From assembly GCF_014218355.1 (NCBI RefSeq), contig NZ_AP023368.1, forward strand, positions 1,492,001 to 1,556,000: a DNA stretch of 64,000 bases, written 5' to 3'. The notes under the pieces were generated by a model. The model was not told the origin of the DNA and ran no database searches. It worked only from the letters and a program-made list of their open reading frames with translations. The translations under genes and the position numbers were made by a program. Below are positions 63,024-64,000 of this stretch, in pieces. The DNA comes from Anaerocolumna chitinilytica. GTDB lineage: Bacteria > Bacillota > Clostridia > Lachnospirales > Lachnospiraceae. The first letter of the stretch is position 1; every line of letters begins with the position of its first letter.

Positions 63024-64000
63024 TCTGATTATTAAGTTCAGCATGATATTGATGGTAGCGTTTCTGCTATATGGAATGTATGTGAGTTACGGGACCTATA
63101 GAAATATTTTAAAGGATAACAATGAATATATCGATATTATGGTTGACGTGAACATTGACAGTCTTAAACAGACCCATGAGCTGATCAGAGGAACGACTTT
63201 TTCACTGTCAGGCAGTAATTCAATAGAAGGCTGGCGAAATGATGAGACTTTTTTCTCAAGGGGAGGCAAGAAGGGTTACCTGAATATAGAGAACCTGAAC
63301 CAGGAAATGCAGAAGATTCTTACAGACAATAATGTATGGAACTTTGATCTCTTTGATTACTTTGTTATTTATGAAAATGATAAATTGATTGCTTTTACTT
63401 ATACAAAGCCTTTTAGCACCAAGCAGATTATTACCTCTTCCGGGAAGATATACAAGCAGATTAGGGATAAAGAGGATTATACGGTAGAGATTCCTCCCAC
63501 GAAAGAAGATAATACAATCTATACCACACTTCGTATCAAATCAGATTTTAAAAGTGAGAATGAGCTATACATTATAGGGGCTACCAATGAAAGGTGTTTT
63601 GGTGACAGATTGAGTAGCCTGGCCACCTATGATGGTTCATTGGTATTTATGACAGACAAAAAGGGTATGATTTATTCTGCGAATGATAGAGAATGGATGG
63701 GCAAAAAAGTGCCAAAGGAGTTACTCGGTTTGTCTAATTCCAAAGAAAAAAGAGAGCTTGTGATGAATAGAACCAGCTATATTGTAACAAAACGAGCAAT
63801 AAACAAAGAATACAACTTTATCTATCTTTATCCAAAGCAGGAGTTAGTAATGCATACATTTTTGGGAATGAAATCCTTCCTTGCAATATCTGTACTTTTT
63901 GCAGCCTTTATCGTGGTAATTTTTGTTCTTTTAACCAATGGGGTTAAACGTTTGGTCAAGAGTTCCTATGAGTCCAAAATATTGCTGGATGAGATGGAAA
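63010..64000 (+). CDS. Two-helix membrane sensor protein, 3' end outside the window
   Basis: The frame is open from ATG 63010 to the window end (330 codons). AAAGG lies just upstream, and it overlaps the DUF4432 gene by 14 bp. One membrane helix is at about 7-25, an extracytoplasmic domain of about 255 aa follows (Cache-like by layout), and a second helix is at about 285-310. A cytoplasmic linker (KRLVKSSYESKILLDEME) begins what should be a signalling domain. It may be a sensor histidine kinase of the YesM kind or an AraC regulator with membrane sensor; the deciding domain is missing. Confidence 0.75.
   Translation, partial: MKENSLIIKFSMILMVAFLLYGMYVSYGTYRNILKDNNEYIDIMVDVNIDSLKQTHELIRGTTFSLSGSNSIEGWRNDETFFSRGGKKGYLNIENLNQEMQKILTDNNVWNFDLFDYFVIYENDKLIAFTYTKPFSTKQIITSSGKIYKQIRDKEDYTVEIPPTKEDNTIYTTLRIKSDFKSENELYIIGATNERCFGDRLSSLATYDGSLVFMTDKKGMIYSANDREWMGKKVPKELLGLSNSKEKRELVMNRTSYIVTKRAINKEYNFIYLYPKQELVMHTFLGMKSFLAISVLFAAFIVVIFVLLTNGVKRLVKSSYESKILLDEME

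Overview
The window is low-GC Gram-positive DNA with strong AGGAGG-type ribosome binding sites, many lipoproteins and a dense set of ABC sugar-uptake and glycoside-hydrolase genes. The gene content (LplA/B/C-type sugar transporters, GH32, GH31, GH51, GH64 and GH18 enzymes, a GGGtGRT protein with its Fe-S scaffold partner, a CD3324-type small protein, a flavinylated extracellular reductase, several chemoreceptors) fits an anaerobic, motile, plant-polysaccharide-degrading member of the Lachnospiraceae (Lachnoclostridium/Anaerocolumna type). That placement is inference. I see no rRNA, tRNA, CRISPR array, phage genes or transposase. 

Layout: 0-7 kb is a sucrose/fructan locus (solute-binding lipoprotein, cytoplasmic GH32, surface GH32 lipoprotein, fructokinase, convergent LacI regulator). 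7-16 kb is mostly housekeeping: a D,D-carboxypeptidase, a MerR regulator that appears to drive a flavinylated surface reductase through an elongated 19-bp-spacer promoter, topoisomerase III, a beta-helix acyltransferase-like protein, free-methionine-sulfoxide reductase and a TerC-family protein. 16-20 kb has a NitT/TauT-type ABC system whose binding protein is encoded convergently, and a polysaccharide deacetylase. 20-23.4 kb is SecDF, a small membrane protein and a Fur-family (probably Zur) regulator. 

23.5-30.3 kb looks like one zinc-starvation module: a CobW-type GTPase, a CobW-like domain fused to a YraQ/DUF318 permease, a TIGR03943 protein, a ribosomal L33 variant that has lost one of its four zinc cysteines, and ZnuA-ZnuC-ZnuB. 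Two promoters in this module carry the same dyad, GCAAAT-N7-ATTTGC, just downstream of the -10. This is the best candidate for a little-described system in the window. 

30.6-48 kb is a carbohydrate region: a secreted CBM56-CBM13-GH64 beta-1,3-glucanase, a DUF4874/DUF4832 surface protein, an AraC regulator divergent from an LplB/LplC/LplA-type transporter, a chemoreceptor, a MYORG-like GH31 glycosidase, a GH51 arabinofuranosidase with divergent AraC regulator, and a GH18 protein. 48-53 kb carries a glutaredoxin-like protein, the CD3324 protein, PPK2 and two convergent chemoreceptor genes. 53.4-56.6 kb is an AT-rich accessory patch (alpha/beta hydrolase, a decayed Phd/YefM antitoxin, a TipA-like MerR regulator, an Ntn amidohydrolase). 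56.7-64 kb has a YyaL-type thioredoxin-domain protein, a 3-methyladenine glycosylase, the Fe-S scaffold/GGGtGRT pair, a DUF4432 epimerase-like protein and the start of a membrane sensor gene cut by the window end.
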